Assembly (NCBI RefSeq): GCF_003598715.1
Contig: NZ_QZFU01000056.1
Span: 1-41,443 of the forward strand
Source of the DNA: Nocardia panacis
GTDB lineage: Bacteria > Actinomycetota > Actinomycetes > Mycobacteriales > Mycobacteriaceae
Direction of reading: 5' to 3'
DNA: 41,443 nucleotides
Made by a program: the position numbers and the translations under genes. Shown here piece by piece: positions 38,501 to 41,443 of the stretch; the first letter of the stretch is position 1; each line of letters starts with the position of its first letter. Under the pieces are notes generated by a model. The model saw nothing but the letters and a program-made list of their open reading frames with translations, searched no databases and was not told where the DNA came from.

Positions 38501-41443
38501 GGAAAGCGGGTCCGTAAGCGTTTCCCTTGTCGGCCAACAGGTCGTACCAGCCGTCCACCGGCACTGCCACCGCCTCATGCGGCGGCCACACTGTCAGCTG
38601 CTTGAGAACCGGGGTTTGCTCGACTGCTACTGCGAGCACACCCTGGGCATGGAGCACCCAAGCCGGATCACCGTCAGCGGTATCGGCACCGTCGGTGTCG
38701 TCAGTGCGGGAATACGCAGAAATGGCGCGGGTTCCCTGATCATCGGCGTCGCCGACCACCAGTTGGATTCGCACCCCAGCCGCGTCCGGCAAAAGCAACG
38801 GCGCGACCAGTGTCAGCTCCTTCAGCCGCGTACAACCCACTTGTTCTCCGGCCCGCAAAGCCAACTCCACGAACCCAGTACCTGGCAACAACACCACACC
38901 GTTCACGGCGTGATCGGCCAGCCATGGCTGCGTAGCCACCGACAACCGGCCCGTCAGCACGACCGCACCAGAATCCGGAGATTCCACCACAGCACCCAGC
39001 AGCGGATGCCCGGCCGCGGTCAGCCCCAGGGGCACAGCATCTGCGGCTCCGTTGGTTTCCCCAAGCCAGTACCGGCGCCGCTGGAACGCGTACGTGGGCA
39101 ACTCGACCAACCGCCCACGCCCCCGCAATACCGATTCCCACGCCACCTCCGCACCCGACACAGCCAACTGCGACAAGGCGTGCAGCGCGGATTCTGTCTC
39201 GTCACGGTTTTTGCCCAGCACGGGCACCACCACCGTCGGATCAGTCGTGGCGGACTCGTTTTCGAGGTTCTGAGTGATCAACCCGCTCAGTCCCCCGTCC
39301 GGACCCGCGACAACGAACCGGGTGGCACCGGCCCGGCGCAAGGCATGAATCCCGTCGGCAAAGCGCACCGTTGCCTGTACGTGCTGGACCCAGTATCGGG
39401 CAGTGGCCACGTCGGCTGTGCCGAGACCGCCGTCGATGTTCGACACGATCGGGATCGTGGGCTTGCTGAAGGACAGCCCGGCTATCGCGGTGGCAAACTC
39501 GTCAAGCATCGGTAGCATCAGCGGCGAATGGAACGCGTGCGAAACCCGCAGCCAACGGACCTGTCGGTGGTCGTCTTGTAGGCGTCGTACGGCCACCGCC
39601 ACGGCCGCACGCGCTCCGGAGATCACCACCGAATTCGGACCGTTGACCGCCGCGATCGCCACTTGGGGAGTCAGTAGAGGCAAAATCTCGGCTTCGGATG
39701 CCTGCACCGCTGCCATCGCACCGCCCTCTGGCAGCGCTTGCATCAACCGTCCCCGCGCTGCCACCAACACCGCTGCGTCCTTGAGCGACAGCACGCCGGC
39801 GGCGAACGCGGCAGCCACCTCACCGACCGAATGTCCGCCGACGAAGTCCACCCGCACGCCCCAGTCCTGCAACAGCCGGGTCACTCCGACTTCTACGGCG
39901 AACAGAGCCGACTGGGAGAATTGTGTCTGATCGAGTGTGTCGTGATCAACGCCCCACATCACGTCTCGCACCGAACAGCCCAGCAGGGACAGCGCCTCGT
40001 CGAACGCCTGGGCGAACACTGGGAACATCGCATGGAGTTGTCGGCCCATGCCCAGCCACTGCGCACCCTGCCCCGGGAACACCAACACCGTCTTACCCTG
40101 CTCATGCGCCACACCCGACACCACACCCGACGCCGGAACCTGCTCAGCCACCGCAGCCAACCCGGCCATCAACTCCGACCGATCACCACCCACGATCACC
40201 GCACGATGCTCGAACACCGACCGCCCCAACAACGACCGCGCCACATCGGCCACGCCGAGATCCGGACACCGCTCCAAATACCGCCCCAACCGCCGCGCCT
40301 GCCCAGCCAACGCCTCCCCACCACGCCCCGACAACACCCACACGGCATCATCCAGCTCAACCGAACCAACCAACTCAGCAGGTTCGGCAACCGGTGCCTG
40401 CTCGAGAATCACGTGAGCGTTGGTACCACCGACTCCGAAGGCCGAGACACCCGCCCGGCGCGGACGACCAGTCTCGGGCCAGTCCCGCGCCGCGGTCAGC
40501 AGCTCGACCCGGCCCGTCGTCCAATCCACATGTGAGGAGGGAGCATCCACATGCAGGGTCTTGGGCAGGACTCCGTGGCACATGGCCATGACCATCTTGA
40601 TCACTCCCGCCGCCCCGGCCGCGGCTTGAGTGTGACCGATATTGGACTTCAACGACCCCAACCACAACGGACGATCAGCGTCCCGCTCTCGCCCATACGT
40701 GGCCAGCAAAGCCTGCGCTTCGATCGGATCGCCCAACCTGGTCCCGGTCCCGTGGGCCTCGACCGCATCCACCTCGGCCGCTGAGATACCCGCGTTGGCC
40801 AGCGCCCGCCGGATCAGCCGCTGCTGTGACGGACCGTTTGGGGCGGTCAAACCATTCGACGCCCCGTCCTGGTTCACCGCACTACCGCGCACTACCGCCA
40901 ACACCCGATGCCCGAGACGACGGGCGTCCGACAACCGCTCCAGCACCAGTACACCCGCGCCCTCACCCCACCCGGTGCCATCGGCAGCCTCGGCGAACGG
41001 TTTACACCGCCCGTCCGGCGCCAGCCCCCGCTGCCGCGAGAACTCCACGAATCCGACGGGTGTGGCCATTACCGTCACACCACCGGCCAGCGCCATCGAG
41101 CAGTCCCCCGCCCGCAACGCCTGACACGCCTGATGCAACGCCACCAACGACGACGAACACGCCGTGTCGACCGACACTGCGGGCCCCTCGAACCCCAGCA
41201 CATACGCCACCCGGCCGGACACAACACTCGTCGCGGCACCGGTCATTCGATATCCCTCGGCACTATGACTGTCAGCACCGACCCCGTAGAACTGGCCGGT
41301 GACGCCGATGAAGACTCCGGTGTCAGTGCCCCGCAAACTGCCCGGCTTCATCCCGGCGTGCTCGAGTGACTCCCACACCGTCTCCAGCAACATCCGCTGC
41401 TGCGGGTCCATCGCGACCGCCTCACGCGGACTGATCCCGAAGA
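35571..41443 (-). CDS. Type I modular polyketide synthase, terminal module KS-AT-DH-KR-ACP-TE (partial)
   Basis: About 1,956 residues are visible; the frame continues past the right edge. The KS has VDTACSSS (Cys codon near 41158), EAHGTGTR and KSNIGH. The AT has GHSVGE (near 39825) and HAFHSPLM (near 39535), the malonyl-CoA signature. The DH has HAVNGVVLLPG and HPVLLDSLLQ. The KR has TGGTGGLG, VLDDG (an LDD motif, so B-type) and GNYAAAN with the catalytic Tyr. No ER lies between DH and KR. The ACP has GFDSL (Ser near 36603). The C-terminal TE has GYSSGG (near 36040). It should therefore add one malonyl-derived unit, reduce and dehydrate it, and release the chain. The N-terminus and any earlier modules are outside the window. 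Confidence 0.93.
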   Translation of the reverse strand, partial: FGISPREAVAMDPQQRMLLETVWESLEHAGMKPGSLRGTDTGVFIGVTGQFYGVGADSHSAEGYRMTGAATSVVSGRVAYVLGFEGPAVSVDTACSSSLVALHQACQALRAGDCSMALAGGVTVMATPVGFVEFSRQRGLAPDGRCKPFAEAADGTGWGEGAGVLVLERLSDARRLGHRVLAVVRGSAVNQDGASNGLTAPNGPSQQRLIRRALANAGISAAEVDAVEAHGTGTRLGDPIEAQALLATYGRERDADRPLWLGSLKSNIGHTQAAAGAAGVIKMVMAMCHGVLPKTLHVDAPSSHVDWTTGRVELLTAARDWPETGRPRRAGVSAFGVGGTNAHVILEQAPVAEPAELVGSVELDDAVWVLSGRGGEALAGQARRLGRYLERCPDLGVADVARSLLGRSVFEHRAVIVGGDRSELMAGLAAVAEQVPASGVVSGVAHEQGKTVLVFPGQGAQWLGMGRQLHAMFPVFAQAFDEALSLLGCSVRDVMWGVDHDTLDQTQFSQSALFAVEVGVTRLLQDWGVRVDFVGGHSVGEVAAAFAAGVLSLKDAAVLVAARGRLMQALPEGGAMAAVQASEAEILPLLTPQVAIAAVNGPNSVVISGARAAVAVAVRRLQDDHRQVRWLRVSHAFHSPLMLPMLDEFATAIAGLSFSKPTIPIVSNIDGGLGTADVATARYWVQHVQATVRFADGIHALRRAGATRFVVAGPDGGLSGLITQNLENESATTDPTVVVPVLGKNRDETESALHALSQLAVSGAEVAWESVLRGRGRLVELPTYAFQRRRYWLGETNGAADAVPLGLTAAGHPLLGAVVESPDSGAVVLTGRLSVATQPWLADHAVNGVVLLPGTGFVELALRAGEQVGCTRLKELTLVAPLLLPDAAGVRIQLVVGDADDQGTRAISAYSRTDDTDGADTADGDPAWVLHAQGVLAVAVEQTPVLKQLTVWPPHEAVAVPVDGWYDLLADKGNAYGPAFRGLHSVWRRGADLFVRVLLPETVTDAEQFGLHPVLLDSLLQGLIAADVDADADPGVGVASPFEWREVSLHTGGASELRGRISPISSDGDAVSIQVADQNGVPVLTAGSLRLRPITSGQLTEASRQERLCTLEWVPSAGPMAAMDTPETRVFTTATDFLAWARHDEQFGPPSVVVLDRRAEAGPGEGKDVPRRVYTATTEMLTVLQSWLAEPRFTSSTLLVLTRGAVGPSRGEVTDLPEAAVWGLVRTAQSEDPGRVVLVDTDVEPDAGWSGLGVPVEAVLRSGETQLMIRASVLHAARLTRVPERQALAVPGVGAAVSAGTVVITGGTGGLGAMLARHLVTMHGVRSLVLASRHGPAADGTAELVAQLRELGAHAQVVACDVSDRESVAKLLATVPAQAPLTGVVHAAGVLDDGVIASLTADRMAPVLAAKADAAWHLHELTQGMDLAMFVLYSSAAGVVGSPGQGNYAAANAFLDALAEYRHAHGQIAASIAWSLWTSRTGMTENLDGTDTGPAGRVGVLGLSSQQGFALFDAALRQQRAGVVAARLDTAALATQARAGTLPRLLRGLTISTRRAATGGQPGLRERVAGLSESDRYAAVLEMVCGQVAAVLGYSGAEAIDVDRNFRDLGFDSLTAVEARNRLNTITGLRLPATLVFDYPTLADLVGHILLELDQQWSKRSLTMDRGVNSIDYDLSLVSLYQRAVESGRVDEGMELSHTAGLLRPTFEFDEIHAQATDRAQLSSGCRQPQIIFLATPTFTGGIHQHTSIAKEFSGRRKVSSIALPGFRGGEPLPSSLAVGVDDLALAVQAVANDEPFVLVGYSSGGVLAHAVGNRIEAAGVSKLAGIALLDSFTMKQAREIRPDQFLNDMLKHQSEFLKPSDASLTASAVWLALLSEYEPASIHTQTLFVQCVNPIFRVESSGGGAECMLAEPWSPDQFVRTVRSDHYSMVTVDAAVVARVIDEWCFSLAAIAGRL

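Noticed and set aside
39738..40591. Plus-strand frames of 220-265 codons opposite the PKS
   Set aside because: His/Pro/Arg-rich antisense shadows of the KS-AT region.

Overview
The window is high-GC actinobacterial DNA, most likely from Nocardia or a close relative in the Mycobacteriales. The signs are an AfsR-like STAND protein, an XRE/DUF5753 regulator, a cutinase, two PAS/GAF-like proteins opening with a W-x-LIETL motif, a large modular type I polyketide synthase, and many GTG/TTG starts behind GGAGG-type ribosome sites. I saw no rRNA, functional tRNA, CRISPR array, integrase, relaxase or complete insertion sequence.

Layout. (1) 1-6.5 kb: accessory genes. A zinc-ribbon XRE regulator with a coupled creatininase-family hydrolase faces a string of small proteins, an XRE/DUF5753 regulator and a LOG-like protein. 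(2) 6.7-9.6 kb, minus strand: a STAND/NB-ARC-TPR protein followed by a 127-aa helical protein. The STAND N-terminus and the small protein's C-terminus carry the same short motif (VQARD[V/I]xG). This is the architecture of an NLR plus amyloid-signalling effector pair, and a perfect 17-bp palindrome lies between the two genes. (3) 9.9-26.6 kb, minus strand: a type IV secretion/conjugation-like operon. In transcription order: a small basic protein, an excisionase-type HTH protein, a cutinase, an M23/lytic transglycosylase, a ParA/MinD-like ATPase, a small two-TM protein, a VirB8-like protein, a VirB6-like protein, an SCO6880-type VirB3/VirB4-N protein, a VirB4-C ATPase, a coupling protein split over two ORFs, and three accessory proteins. 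Many junctions overlap by ATGA or GTGA. (4) 27-31.4 kb: a PAS/GAF-like gene with a tiny upstream ORF, then divergently a cytochrome P450 and a second PAS/GAF-like gene broken by a one-base frameshift. (5) 31.5-34.7 kb: two overlapping paralogous HTH genes, a 1.5-kb AT-richer stretch with nested inverted repeats, and a small SH3-like ORF. (6) 34.8-41.4 kb: a type II thioesterase and the C-terminal KS-AT-DH-KR-ACP-TE module of a type I PKS that runs off the right edge.

How the parts work together. The T4SS-like operon would build an envelope-spanning DNA or protein export machine with its own cell-wall and lipid hydrolases. The lack of relaxase and integrase in the window means mobility cannot be shown. 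The STAND pair looks like a self-contained defence or cell-death module beside it. The P450, PAS-like and HTH genes lie next to the PKS and may be regulatory or tailoring, but that link is only positional.
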